NCBI GenBank assembly: GCA_031269245.1
Contig: JAISZL010000098.1
Location: 41,794-105,793, forward strand
Source: Synergistaceae bacterium
Lineage (GTDB): Bacteria > Synergistota > Synergistia > Synergistales > Synergistaceae
Length of the DNA stretch: 64,000 nt
Direction of reading: 5' to 3'
In this document: piece after piece, positions 52,977 to 62,254 of the stretch
Numbering within the stretch: position 1 is the first letter of the stretch
Layout: every line of letters begins with the position of its first letter
Position numbers and translations under genes: made by a program
Notes under the pieces: generated by a model
Database searches by the model: none
What the model was told of the DNA's origin: nothing
The model's input: the letters and a program-made list of their open reading frames with translations, nothing else

Positions 52977-54062
52977 CTATGCCCGCACGACCTCTTTGAC
53001 CTCCGGGACCCTGCGCTGAACGACTCCTTCGACCATGTTGCGTATGGTGGCGGCGGCCCCTGGACAGCCAGTGCAAAGGCCGGTAAGCTGAACCTTGAGG
53101 ACTCCGTTCGTCTCGTCAAAACCCAAGAACTCTATGCCTCCACCGTGGGACTCGATAATCGGGCGCACGTCCGACTCCAAAACTCCGACGATTCTCTCAG
53201 CTACCTCCGACATTTCAATTACCCTCCTTGCGGTTATTTTACCTGACTTTTTTTTGGCGATTTGCCACATCTCCTCCAACTCACGAAGAGACATGGACTC
53301 CATCTCGATGCCGCTATCCCTTGCCATCGACTCCATCTCCCTGAATCGACTCGAGAACTTGGCGTTGGCCTCTTGGAGGGCGCTCTCCGGGTCGATGCCG
53401 AGGTGACGCGCTAAATTTGCCAGCGCGAAGAGCATATCGCCGAGCTCCTCCCTCGACGCACCGGCGTCGAGCCGGTCTATCTCGACCCTCAGCTCGTCCA
53501 GTTCCTCGAGTGCCTTGCTCCTCACCGAAGCTATGTCGCCCCTCTTCCAGTCGAAACCCTTCTTGGCCGCGCGTTCGCTCATCCTGAGCGCGCGCAGCAA
53601 CGCAGGCAGGCCGCGAGGTATGCCGGCCATGGCGGAGCTGTCGGCATCCCGGCCCCTCCTCTCGCCGGCCTTTATCGTCTCCCAGTTGCGGCTGACCTCG
53701 TCCGCGTCACGCACCGTCACGCCGCCGAACACGTGCGGGTGCCTTTTGACCAGCTTGCGGCAGATGGCCTGGCAGACGTCCTCTATGCCGAACATGCTCC
53801 GCTCGGACGCTATCTGCGACACGAAAACCACCTGCAGCAGCACGTCCCCGCACTCCTCCATGATGTCCCTCGGATCTCCGCCCTCTATGGCCTCGACAAG
53901 CTCGTGCGCCTCCTCAAGGATATATCTCCTCAAGGTTTCGAGCGTCTGCTCCGCATCCCACGGGCATCCACCCGGCGCGCGAAGCCTCCTCATTATATCG
54001 GTCAGGCATCTGAAATCACCGGGCCCGAACTCATCCAACGCGATTGCTCCTCTCATGCTCAT
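52977..54062 (-). CDS. mazG-nifU: MazG NTP pyrophosphohydrolase fused in frame to a NifU-type Fe-S scaffold domain
   Basis: 361 aa from ATG 54062 (or 54056). The MazG part (about 1-265) has two EEhhE-type helix sets (PWDAEQTLETLRRYILEEAHELVEAI, then EELDELRVEID ... SREELGDMLFALANLARH) for hydrolysing NTPs. The NifU C-terminal domain (about 285-361) has SHGGGIEFLGF and the scaffold cysteines in LCTGCPGAA. The join passes through a run of eight A. Shifted reading in either direction stops within a few codons (TAA at 53239 or 53234), just before AAGGAGGG and an ATG that could start NifU alone (52977-53213). Separate and fused products are both possible. Confidence 0.85.
   Translation of the reverse strand: MSMRGAIALDEFGPGDFRCLTDIMRRLRAPGGCPWDAEQTLETLRRYILEEAHELVEAIEGGDPRDIMEECGDVLLQVVFVSQIASERSMFGIEDVCQAICRKLVKRHPHVFGGVTVRDADEVSRNWETIKAGERRGRDADSSAMAGIPRGLPALLRALRMSERAAKKGFDWKRGDIASVRSKALEELDELRVEIDRLDAGASREELGDMLFALANLARHLGIDPESALQEANAKFSSRFREMESMARDSGIEMESMSLRELEEMWQIAKKKSGKITARRVIEMSEVAERIVGVLESDVRPIIESHGGGIEFLGFDETNGVLKVQLTGLCTGCPGAAATIRNMVEGVVQRRVPEVKEVVRA
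53211..53255 (-). other. A8 slippery tract plus internal ribosome-binding site at the MazG/NifU junction
   Basis: Minus-strand AAAAAAAAG (T8 on plus at 53248-53255) contains A-AAA-AAG, a known slippery heptamer. AAGGAGGG (53222-53229) is 8 nt before ATG 53213 of the NifU part. Both alternate frames end before that ribosome site. Confidence 0.75.
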
Positions 54063-54090
54063 ACGCGCATTGTAGCAGATATTTTCGAAT

Positions 54091-57000
54091 TTATTGGGTT
54101 TTCCCGGCGAGAGGAGATTTTTTGCTTGTTTTGCGCACATCACGCAAGAACAGAATAAATCCGCCGAGGGTGTCCATACCGCCGGAACTTCTGAAGCCGT
54201 CCGCCCTCCTGAACCACCCGCGCGGCGCGGGCTCCTCCGTCAGCGGCGCCCGCGGGCCGCACCGGACGACGGTCTCGTCAGAGCCGCACAACACGTCTAG
54301 TATGCCGAAGTCAGGGCCCATTATCCTCATCCTCGACACGTCGAATAAAAACTCGAGCGGGCGCGGCATGGGGCCGAAGCGATCCACGGTCTCGTCATGG
54401 AGGGAGTCGAGCGCGTCCTCCTCCTGAACCCACAGCAGTTTCCTGTAGAGCGCTATCCGAAGGCTCTCGTGAGGGAGATAGTCGCGCGGGATCGCGGATG
54501 GCACCCCGACCTCGACCCGGGTTCGCTCGCGCGCGTCGCCCTTCGCCCTTCTGATCGCCTCCTCCAGGAGATCGCAGTAGCGTTCGAAGCCCACCCTGCC
54601 GAGATTGCCGTGCTGGGCCACGCCGACCAGCTCGCCCCCACCCCTTATCTCGAGGTCTTTTTTGGCGAGCTGGTACCCGGCACCGAACTCGCCCAGGGAC
54701 GCGATGGCATCCATGCGCTCCACCGCCTCCCTCGTCAGCGCCACACCCTCCGGGTGCAGGAAGAGGGCGAATGCCTGCTCGTCGCGGCGGCCCACCCTCC
54801 CCCTGAGCTGGTGCATCTGCGCGAGGCCCAAGTCCTGCGCGTCGCTCACTATCAGGGTATTGGCCCTCGGTATGTCCAGCCCGCTCTCGACTATCGTGGT
54901 GCAGACCAGGATGTCAGTCTCCCCTCCGGCAAATTCGTCCATCGCGTTTTTTAAATCCTTCTCGGGCATCTGTCCGTGTGCCACGGCAACCGCGAGCTTC
55001 GGGAAGAGCCGCCTCACCATCATTGCCTCCCTGTCGATGCTCCGCACCCTGTTGTGCACGTAAAACACCTGGCCTCCCCGCGCGCGCTCCCTCAGCACCG
55101 CGCTCTTGACCAGCGGCTCGGACCACGCCCCAACGGCGGTTATGACGGGCAGGCGTTTCCTCGGCGGGGTTTCGAGCAGAGAGAGGTCCCTCAGACCGGA
55201 GAGCGACATGTGCAGGGACCTGGGTATAGGGGTGGCCGACAGCATGAGCGCGTCCACCGACGGATAGGCGCTCTTGAGGCGCTCCTTGTGCATCACGCCG
55301 AACCTGTGCTCCTCGTCTATTATGACGAGCCCCAGCGATTTGAAGGCTATGTCGGCGCCCAGCATCCTGTGGGTCCCGACCAGGATGTCCACCCTGCCGG
55401 ACGCCGCATCCTCGATTATCTTCCTTTGTTTCGTCGGGAGGACGAAGCGGGAGACGACCTCCACCCTGACTCCGAACTGGTCGAAGCGCGCGCTCCACGT
55501 CTCGAAGTGCTGCTGGGCCAGAAGAGTCGTCGGCGCCATCAGCGCGACCTGCAGCCCCTCGAATACGCACTTCGCTGCGGCCCTCATGGCGACCTCTGTC
55601 TTGCCGAAGCCGACATCCCCTATCAACAGCCTGTCCATGGGGAAGGGACGCTTCATGTCGGCACTCACCTCGCCGATAGCCCTGAGCTGGTCCTCCGTCT
55701 CGCGATACGGAAACGTCCTCTCGAACTCCGCCTCCTGCTCCGGGTCGCCGGTGAACTGGTGCCCCGGCGTCATCTCACGCTTTGCGTAGACATCCATGAG
55801 ATAGCTCGCGGCCAACTCCGCCTGCTCGCGCGCACGCGCGGTCATCTTCTTCCAGTGCCCGCCCCTCAGGTTGTCCGCCGCTGGCTCCACCCCGGGATAC
55901 GTCATGTAGGGGGATATCTTGTGGAAGTGCATCACGGGAATCTTCAGCCTGCGCTCCTCGGCGTACTCCAAAACCAAGTACTCCTGAACTCCGTCCGGGC
56001 TCTCGATCTGCTCGGATCCCATGAACCTGGCCACCCCGTAGTCCTCGTGCACGACCCACTGGCCCGGCATCAGGCGATCCCCCCAGTCGAGCGGGGCCGC
56101 CCTCTCCTTGGACGAGCCAGAGAGTGAAAGACCGGACAGCTCGAGGTCACCGATCACCGCAACCCCTGACGAGGGGTCGTAAAAACCCTCCGACACGGCG
56201 CCCTCCGCCGCGATATAGCCCCTCTCGGCGGCCCATTTTCTGAAGTGCCCGGCCTGAGAGACGACGCAAATCGACACATTTTTGGAGGACAGGCCGTCGC
56301 AGTAGGCCTCCAAATCCCTCCGCCTGCCCCGAAAATTCGGCAGCCCGATTATCCCGGTCCTGCGGTCGGCTCTCGCTATCCCGGAGGATATGCGGAGCCT
56401 AGGATAAAGCCCCAGCATGGCCTCCACTCCGCGCCACTCAAGCCGTTCGTTCCCCTCCAATTCCCGCTCCACGCCAGCCCTGAGCCATGAGTAGTTATCC
56501 GCCGAGTTCTCCAGCTCCGCAGGCTCTATGAGGAGGATGTGCATGTCGGCGGGGAAAAAAGCGTCGAGCGCCGCCGAGCGCCGCGAGGAGAGCGCCCTTA
56601 TATCGCGGCGGCTAAAGCTCCTTATGCTGCGCTGCGTGTCCGTGGCAAAGCACCTAATGCTGTCGATCTCCTCGTCGAAGAACTCCACCCTTATCGGATA
56701 AGCGTCCCTTGGGTCGAAGAAGTCCACGATGCCGCCGCGATGTGTGAACTGCCCCGGCGACCAGACTATATCGACCCTCTCGTAACCATGCCCCGCCAGC
56801 CAGTCTATCAGCCGGGCACGTCCCGTCTCGTGTCCCCTCTCGAGGGCTAAAACGTCGCCCCCTATCGAGAAGGGGCCCATCAAAGCCCCGGGAGTCGCCA
56901 GCATGATGCCGGAGGCATCGGCCCAACGGTACATCGTCTCCCCCCTACCGGCCTTCTGTGCCTCGAACATCGTGGGGGCGTCCTCGTAAGACGCTATTGC

Positions 57001-57282
57001 TATCTCCTCCAGCATCGACACGGCCGGCAGGCCCGACAGCAGGCGGATGGCCTCCGCGTCCGACTGAAAATCGCGGGCCAGCCTGGAGTTGGGCAGAACC
57101 ACGAGCAAAGGCCGCCGGAATCCGCGGCATATCCACGGTCTGGCGGCCCCTGCGGCCGACAGATGAATCAAGCTGTTCCTCCTCCATTCGCCGGCATCCA
57201 GTCGTTCCAAACTATTAGGCGTATAGGGCGCGCAGGGCGCGTTTAACGTGCCCTGCGCCGTCCTGCCCGCATCACTTTTCAC
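54091..57282 (-). CDS. mfd: Transcription-repair coupling factor Mfd
   Basis: 1063 aa, slightly short for Mfd (about 1150). The UvrB-homology region has GALMGPF and QFTHRGGIVDFFDPRDAYPIRVEFFDEEIDSIR, the RNA polymerase-interaction region VVHEDYGVARFMG. The RecG-like translocase has GDVGFGKTEVAMRAA, IIDEEHRFGV, LSATPIPRSLHMSLSGLRD and a TRG-type end. It displaces stalled RNA polymerase and recruits UvrA. It starts at GTG 57282, 11 bp inside the pth gene. Confidence 0.95.
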   Translation of the reverse strand: MKSDAGRTAQGTLNAPCAPYTPNSLERLDAGEWRRNSLIHLSAAGAARPWICRGFRRPLLVVLPNSRLARDFQSDAEAIRLLSGLPAVSMLEEIAIASYEDAPTMFEAQKAGRGETMYRWADASGIMLATPGALMGPFSIGGDVLALERGHETGRARLIDWLAGHGYERVDIVWSPGQFTHRGGIVDFFDPRDAYPIRVEFFDEEIDSIRCFATDTQRSIRSFSRRDIRALSSRRSAALDAFFPADMHILLIEPAELENSADNYSWLRAGVERELEGNERLEWRGVEAMLGLYPRLRISSGIARADRRTGIIGLPNFRGRRRDLEAYCDGLSSKNVSICVVSQAGHFRKWAAERGYIAAEGAVSEGFYDPSSGVAVIGDLELSGLSLSGSSKERAAPLDWGDRLMPGQWVVHEDYGVARFMGSEQIESPDGVQEYLVLEYAEERRLKIPVMHFHKISPYMTYPGVEPAADNLRGGHWKKMTARAREQAELAASYLMDVYAKREMTPGHQFTGDPEQEAEFERTFPYRETEDQLRAIGEVSADMKRPFPMDRLLIGDVGFGKTEVAMRAAAKCVFEGLQVALMAPTTLLAQQHFETWSARFDQFGVRVEVVSRFVLPTKQRKIIEDAASGRVDILVGTHRMLGADIAFKSLGLVIIDEEHRFGVMHKERLKSAYPSVDALMLSATPIPRSLHMSLSGLRDLSLLETPPRKRLPVITAVGAWSEPLVKSAVLRERARGGQVFYVHNRVRSIDREAMMVRRLFPKLAVAVAHGQMPEKDLKNAMDEFAGGETDILVCTTIVESGLDIPRANTLIVSDAQDLGLAQMHQLRGRVGRRDEQAFALFLHPEGVALTREAVERMDAIASLGEFGAGYQLAKKDLEIRGGGELVGVAQHGNLGRVGFERYCDLLEEAIRRAKGDARERTRVEVGVPSAIPRDYLPHESLRIALYRKLLWVQEEDALDSLHDETVDRFGPMPRPLEFLFDVSRMRIMGPDFGILDVLCGSDETVVRCGPRAPLTEEPAPRGWFRRADGFRSSGGMDTLGGFILFLRDVRKTSKKSPLAGKTQ

Positions 57283-57841
57283 CTATCCCCACCGTAAAGC
57301 CCTCCCCCGAGGCGCCGTCCAGCCACCTGGCGAGCGAGCTCCACGCCAGGTCCTCGACGTCGCTCCAGCGGTCTCTCTGCTCCTTCGGGAATTTGCCGAG
57401 CACCCAGTCTCGCATGTCAGCACTCGGTGGAGGGGGTCCGACCCCGACGCGCAGCCTCGGCACGTCCAACGTCCCGAGACCGCCCAGTATGGAGGCCATT
57501 CCGTTGTGCCCTCCGGCGGACCCGTTCTGCCTGTACCTCAGCCTGCCGAAAGGCAGAGCCGCGTCGTCAAACACTATCAGCACGTCGTTAGACGCCACAT
57601 CGTAATACTTGGCGGCCTCGGCGACGGACTTGCCGCTCAGATTCATGTACGTGAAGGGTTTGAGAAAGAGGACTCGGTGTCCGTCAAAAGACGAGGCAGG
57701 CCAAAAAGCCCCGCTGAACTTCATGTGGGGCGCGCCCAGCCCGTTTTTGCCAGTATAAAAATCTATCATCATCCAACCGGCGTTGTGCCGGCTCCACGCA
57801 TATTCAGGGCCGGGATTCCCCAGCCCCACCACCAGTTTCAA
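57272..57841 (-). CDS. pth: Peptidyl-tRNA hydrolase
   Basis: Releases peptides from prematurely dropped peptidyl-tRNA. 189 aa with GLGNPGPEYAWSRHNAGW (catalytic His in HNAG), FLKPFTYMNLSG, DDAALPFGRLRYRQNGSAGGHNGM. It lies 10 bp after rplY, a common pairing, and overlaps mfd. Confidence 0.96.
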   Translation of the reverse strand: MKLVVGLGNPGPEYAWSRHNAGWMMIDFYTGKNGLGAPHMKFSGAFWPASSFDGHRVLFLKPFTYMNLSGKSVAEAAKYYDVASNDVLIVFDDAALPFGRLRYRQNGSAGGHNGMASILGGLGTLDVPRLRVGVGPPPPSADMRDWVLGKFPKEQRDRWSDVEDLAWSSLARWLDGASGEGFTVGIGEK

Positions 57842-57851
57842 AGCTACGCCT

Positions 57852-58505
57852 CTATTCCTCTCCGTCCTTGCGCTTGCCCTTGCTCACCACCTCGACCTCT
57901 TTGTCCTCCTCGGCGGAGCTCTCCTCCGCCGCCTCGACAAGCGACTTAGGACGTGTCACCATGACCACCGCCAAGTCCTCGGACGTTATGAACTCCGCGC
58001 TCTCCGGCAGCTGGAGGTCGCGCACGAAGACCTCGCTGCCCATCGCCATCTTCGCTGTGTCGATCACGATCTCGGACGGTATCTCGCGCGGCAGCACGAG
58101 AATTTCGACCTCGCGCAACGGCTGTTCCAGCAACCCGCCCATCTTGACGCCGACGGAGATATCCTTGTTCACCACCCTGACTGGGACCGCCACTTTGACC
58201 TTGTGCCCCTTCACAAGCTGATACATATCGACGTGAAGTATTTTCTGCGTGACGACGTGCCTCTGCACATCGCGAAGGAGAGCCATCTCCACTCGTCCGT
58301 CCGGCATCTCCAGGTCGATCATGTTGGTCTCCCAGTTAGCCGAGTTGGCGATATGAGAGAGCTCCTTAGCGTCCACCGACCCCACCACGCTCCCGCCGTA
58401 CTCAGGACCGTAGAACACAGCCGGGACCACCCCGGCGGCGCGTAGCTTACGGCACGCTCCCTTGCCCATGCTGGCGCGCTTTGTGAATTTGATCTTCACT
58501 GCCAT
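57852..58505 (-). CDS. rplY: 50S ribosomal protein L25 (CTC form)
   Basis: 217 aa. An N-terminal 5S rRNA-binding L25 domain (GKGACRKLRAAGVVPAVFYGP) and a C-terminal TL5/CTC domain (LPREIPSEIVIDTAKMAMG). The acidic and Lys-rich tail is typical of the long form. It follows prs by 50 bp; prs-rplY-pth is a conserved order. Confidence 0.94.
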   Translation of the reverse strand: MAVKIKFTKRASMGKGACRKLRAAGVVPAVFYGPEYGGSVVGSVDAKELSHIANSANWETNMIDLEMPDGRVEMALLRDVQRHVVTQKILHVDMYQLVKGHKVKVAVPVRVVNKDISVGVKMGGLLEQPLREVEILVLPREIPSEIVIDTAKMAMGSEVFVRDLQLPESAEFITSEDLAVVMVTRPKSLVEAAEESSAEEDKEVEVVSKGKRKDGEE

Positions 58506-58555
58506 TTATTTCTCCTCCTTAAAAAACATCTATATTATAGTAGTTATTGGCGATG

Positions 58556-59548
58556 TTACTGCTCTTTACGCCTTGGCTTGGGCTGGAAGAGTATGCTGAT
58601 CGAATGGTCCAGGTGAATCCTGCGAATCGCCTCGGCGAAGAGCGGAGCTATCGTCAAGGTCGTTATCTTGCCTATGCGCTTCTCATCGGGCAGCGGGACC
58701 GTGTCGGTCAGCACCATCTCCTCGAAGACCGATTTGCCGATGCGCTCGATGGCCGCGCCGGAGAGGACACCGTGGACCGCGCAGGCGTACACCTTGTCCG
58801 CGCCGTGCCCAACCAGCGCGTTCGCGGCGTTCACTATGCTGCCCGCAGTGTCGATGATATCATCCACCAATACGGCTATCTTGCCGTCAACCTCGCCTAT
58901 CACCTCGTTGACCTCGCTGTGGTTGGCTATGTCGTGGGACCTGCGTTTGTCCACTATGGCCAGTTCGGCGTTTATCTGCTCCGCGAACCTGCGCGCGCGG
59001 ACGACTCCCCCGATGTCGGGCGAGACCACGACGACGCGGCCCTCCTGCAACTGCGCCTTCAATACCCTCTTGAAATGCGATGCCAAAAGCGGGATGCCCG
59101 TGAGATGGTCCAGTGGTATGTCGAAGAAACCCTGTATCTGCCCGGCGTGAAGGTCCGCGGTCACGACTCTGCCAGCCCCCGCTTGCTGCAGCAGGTTCGC
59201 GACGAGTTTCGCCGTGATCGGCTCCCTCGACCGCGCCTTGCGGTCCTGCCTGGCGTAGCCGAAGTACGGCAGCACCACGTTGATCCTGTACGCGGACGCT
59301 CGTTTCAGCGCGTCGATCAGTATCAGAAGCTCCATGAGGTTCTCGTTCACTGGCTGGCACGTCGGCTGAATTATGAAGGCGTCGGTTCCTCGAACGCTCT
59401 CCTGCAGGGCAAGCCCTATCTCCCCGTCGGAGAAGCGGAATATCTTCCTCTCCGACATCTGCATCCCCAGAGCGCCGCAAATGGCCTTCGAGAGATCCTC
59501 GTGCGCGCTCCCTGAAAAAATCTTCATGTCCCTGGAGGCGGATTCCAT
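58556..59548 (-). CDS. prs: Ribose-phosphate pyrophosphokinase
   Basis: Makes PRPP from ribose 5-phosphate and ATP. About 330 aa from ATG 59548, with GAGGAG 8 nt upstream; the TTG at 59554 overlaps that site. FSDGEIG, YFGYARQDRKARSREPITAKLVAN and the PRPP motif VDDIIDTAGSI are diagnostic. Its start region abuts the glmU stop at 59551. Confidence 0.96.
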   Translation of the reverse strand: MESASRDMKIFSGSAHEDLSKAICGALGMQMSERKIFRFSDGEIGLALQESVRGTDAFIIQPTCQPVNENLMELLILIDALKRASAYRINVVLPYFGYARQDRKARSREPITAKLVANLLQQAGAGRVVTADLHAGQIQGFFDIPLDHLTGIPLLASHFKRVLKAQLQEGRVVVVSPDIGGVVRARRFAEQINAELAIVDKRRSHDIANHSEVNEVIGEVDGKIAVLVDDIIDTAGSIVNAANALVGHGADKVYACAVHGVLSGAAIERIGKSVFEEMVLTDTVPLPDEKRIGKITTLTIAPLFAEAIRRIHLDHSISILFQPKPRRKEQ

Positions 59549-59550
59549 CG

Positions 59551-60963
59551 TCAATTCTCCTCGGCTTTCTCTGCCTGGTCACCGGCGATGCTCTTGCGCT
59601 GACGCCAGTTGTCGATGTTGGTCTGGCGCTGGCGGGCTATGGCAAGCGCGCCGTCGGGGATGTCCTTGGTTATCACCGAGCCTGCCGCGGTGGACGAGCC
59701 GTCCCCCATGGAGACGGGGGCCACGAACATCGTGTCGCTCCCTATGAAGCAGTCCTCCCCAATCTCCGTCCGATTTTTCACGACCCCGTCGTAATTGCAG
59801 GTAACGGTGCCCGCCCCCACGTTCGTGCGCTTACCGACGGACGCGTCCCCGATGTACGAGAGATGGGGGACCTTGGCGCTGTCGCCGAGAACGCTGTTTT
59901 TGATCTCGACGAAGCGGCCGATCTTGGCCCCGGCACCGAGGGAAACGCCGTCGCGCATAAAGGCAAACGGGCCTATCTCCGCCCCGTCGCCTATCACCGC
60001 ATCCGATATCACCGACGGCCCTATGACCCGCGCGCAAGCGCCCAGCGTGACGTTCCGCAGCGTGGAGTGCGCGCCTATCCTCGAACCGTCCGAGAGGCTC
60101 GACCTCCCCCATATCTGAGCGCCAGGTTCCACAAAGACGTCCCTGCCGAACTCGACCATGGGGCCGATCCACGCGGAGGCCGGATCCATGCACTTGAGCC
60201 CGTTCAGCATATGCCCCCGCACTATTCTCTTGTTCAGAACCTTGGCCGTCACGGCCAGGTCATTAGGTGTATTCACGCCCAAGAGCTCGTATTTGTCGTC
60301 GCAAATAATGACGCTGACGTCCCCCTCGGTCTCGCCTATGAGCTGCACCGCGTCAGTTATATAGTACTCGTGTTCGTCGTTGCTTATCTCGTTTATCACA
60401 ACGGAGAGGGCCTCAGTGTCAAACAGGTACACGCCGGCGTTGATCTCCTGGATCAAGAGCTCCTCCTCCTGCGCCTCGTCCTCTTCAACGATGCGCACCC
60501 CGCCGTCCGCAAGGCGCTCTATGCGGCCATAGCCCGAAGGATCGTCCGCCATGAAGCTCATCAGAGTACACCTCGGCGCAGATCCGAGGTGCCTGGAAAC
60601 CAGGCTGGAAAGTGTCTCGGGGCGAACGAGAGGCACGTCTCCAGAGAGTACCAGCACATTGTCGTACCGTTTCCACCAATCTTCCGCTACCTTGACCGCA
60701 TGTCCGGCGCCAAGCTGTTCGCGTTGCCATATCACCTCGACCCCCGGCCACTCGCCCTCGATATACTCCTCGACCTCCTCCCCGCGATATCCAACCAACA
60801 CCGCTATGTTCCGCAAACCGGCCGATCGCACGGCGCTGAGAGTGTAATAAATGACGGGTTCCTCGAGAAGCGACTGCAACACCTTCGGTCTGTCGCTGCG
60901 CATCCTGGTCCCCCTGCCTGCGGCCAAAACCAGCACGCCCAACGACTGCGGATTCTCACTCAT
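59551..60963 (-). CDS. glmU: Bifunctional GlmU (glucosamine-1-P acetyltransferase / GlcNAc-1-P uridyltransferase)
   Basis: 470 aa from ATG 60963; the 20-residue extension in the track is rejected. The pyrophosphorylase domain has LAAGRGTRMRSDRPKVL, and the left-handed beta-helix C-terminal domain has hexapeptide repeats and VGAGTVTCNYDG, with KNRTEIGEDCFIGSD. It makes UDP-GlcNAc for peptidoglycan and LPS. glmU-prs adjacency is standard. It lies downstream of tRNA-Gln and its terminator. Confidence 0.96.
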   Translation of the reverse strand: MSENPQSLGVLVLAAGRGTRMRSDRPKVLQSLLEEPVIYYTLSAVRSAGLRNIAVLVGYRGEEVEEYIEGEWPGVEVIWQREQLGAGHAVKVAEDWWKRYDNVLVLSGDVPLVRPETLSSLVSRHLGSAPRCTLMSFMADDPSGYGRIERLADGGVRIVEEDEAQEEELLIQEINAGVYLFDTEALSVVINEISNDEHEYYITDAVQLIGETEGDVSVIICDDKYELLGVNTPNDLAVTAKVLNKRIVRGHMLNGLKCMDPASAWIGPMVEFGRDVFVEPGAQIWGRSSLSDGSRIGAHSTLRNVTLGACARVIGPSVISDAVIGDGAEIGPFAFMRDGVSLGAGAKIGRFVEIKNSVLGDSAKVPHLSYIGDASVGKRTNVGAGTVTCNYDGVVKNRTEIGEDCFIGSDTMFVAPVSMGDGSSTAAGSVITKDIPDGALAIARQRQTNIDNWRQRKSIAGDQAEKAEEN

Positions 60964-61019
60964 TGCCAAACAACACTCCTCTCGAGCGGCTAGCTGCCTG
61001 CGAGGCAGGACAGAGCAAA

Positions 61020-61049
61020 ACAATAAAGAGGAAGCCCTGCGACTTCCCC
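61020..61049 (-). terminator. tRNA-Gln terminator
   Basis: GGGGAAG/CTTCCTC stem (one G-T pair) with an 8-nt loop, followed on the minus strand by TTTATTGTTTT, 15 nt after the tRNA. Confidence 0.65.
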
Positions 61050-61063
61050 ATCCTCAGTTATTC

Positions 61064-61137
61064 TGGCTGGGGTGGATGGATTCGAACCATCGATGGCGGA
61101 TCCAAAGTCCGCTGCCTTGCCGCTTGGCTACACCCCA
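61064..61137 (-). tRNA. tRNA-Gln (anticodon TTG)
   Basis: The minus strand reads TGGGGTGTAGCCAAGCGG..., with acceptor stem TGGGGTG/CACCCCA, D-arm AGCCAAGCGGCAAGGC, anticodon stem-loop GCGGACTTTGGATCCGC (anticodon TTG), T-loop GGTTCGAATCC, discriminator G and encoded CCA. All four arms pair. Confidence 0.96.
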
Positions 61138-61149
61138 AGGGCAGGGGAC

Positions 61150-61178
61150 ATTATAGCGGTTTTGGCGAAATATGCCAA
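61150..61178 (-). promoter_or_regulatory. tRNA-Gln promoter
   Basis: TTGGCA, 17-nt spacer, perfect TATAAT on the minus strand, ending 12 nt before the tRNA 5' end. The rest of the 61138-61363 gap is AT-rich and has only a short CCTCT/AGAGG hairpin. Confidence 0.88.
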
Positions 61179-61363
61179 GGCTTTTTTGCCGCCGCGCAGG
61201 ATAAACCTAAACGCATAGACCACACATAGAGACCCTCTTCAAGAGGCTCAATGCCAAAACCCTTCAAAACTTACTCCAGGTTTCACCATAACACAAAATC
61301 TAACTGTTGATTTCTCTTAACCTGCTGACATTGGTTTTTCATGTGCAAGTTTGAGTGATATTA

Positions 61364-62245
61364 TTAAAAAATATCTTCATAATTACTTTCCAAATAATTG
61401 CTAAATATTTCCGCTCCTTTGAAATTCAGATGCCATATGTCGCCATATGCATAATCCGGCAGAATAAAATTTGAATAGTCCAAGTATCTTATTCCATTGC
61501 AATATGCGGTATAAAAATCATTTAACATCTGTAAATTACCGTATTTTGGGGCATCGTATGTTGGAGCGTTAAACAAAATTAATCTAACATTTTTTTCATT
61601 GCATAAATCAATAATTTTTAATAAATAATCAATTTGATAATCTGAGTATCCAATTTCCACAACCGTATTATTTCCCGTTAATTTTATTTCCTGCTGTAAC
61701 CTATCCCTGTCAAGTTTGAAGTATCCCCCAATACGTAAATCTTTCCATGTTAAAGTATGTTTAGTTATGAATTTTAATATAGGCTTTATACATTTTACCG
61801 GCAATTTAACAACAGCAGAATAGAAAGTTGGATTATTTATAAATATGGATAATTCTTCCGCATGTAACAAAGAAGAATAATTCGGGATGCACCCTAAAAT
61901 ATATCTATCTCCAATAATCAATTCATCCCGCGATTTTTGCGTTGCTCCGCCGTGAAAAGATAGAAGCACGGTATCTATATGAGAGTTTTCGGCAAGAAAT
62001 TTCCGCAGTTTCACATAGGAATATAAATACGCCGTTCCGCCATGGGAAATGTTAAATGAACGCGTAAAAATAGAATCGTCAATCGCGCATTCAGTATGCG
62101 AATCGCCTATAATGAGTATATTTCTATCTTCCGGTATGGCGAAAGACGCCCCGGAAAGAATAAAATAAACAGCGGCAACCAAAACTAGTACTATAGTTAT
62201 GTTGAGGCAAAAGAATTTAAACAAACGCCATAAAAATATTTTCAT
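61364..62245 (-). CDS. Membrane-anchored SGNH-like protein, partner of MBOAT
   Basis: 293 aa. One N-terminal membrane segment (NITIVLVLVAAVYFILSGASFA), then a GDSHTECAID block (nucleophile-like Ser) and a C-terminal WHLNFKGAEIFSNYL that resembles the Asp-x-x-His block of SGNH hydrolases. In AlgX/PatB-type systems such proteins transfer an acyl group handed over by an MBOAT protein, which is encoded 9 bp upstream. GC content is much lower than in the core genes, suggesting transfer. The acceptor (polysaccharide or glycan) is not known. Confidence 0.75.
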   Translation of the reverse strand: MKIFLWRLFKFFCLNITIVLVLVAAVYFILSGASFAIPEDRNILIIGDSHTECAIDDSIFTRSFNISHGGTAYLYSYVKLRKFLAENSHIDTVLLSFHGGATQKSRDELIIGDRYILGCIPNYSSLLHAEELSIFINNPTFYSAVVKLPVKCIKPILKFITKHTLTWKDLRIGGYFKLDRDRLQQEIKLTGNNTVVEIGYSDYQIDYLLKIIDLCNEKNVRLILFNAPTYDAPKYGNLQMLNDFYTAYCNGIRYLDYSNFILPDYAYGDIWHLNFKGAEIFSNYLESNYEDIF

Positions 62246-62254
62246 GTTATAATC

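Noticed and set aside
61064-61137. tRNA-Gln 3' end as an attachment site for the AT-rich segment
   Set aside because: The AT-rich genes lie on the 5' side of the tRNA, no integrase is visible and I found no repeat of the tRNA 3' end within the window.
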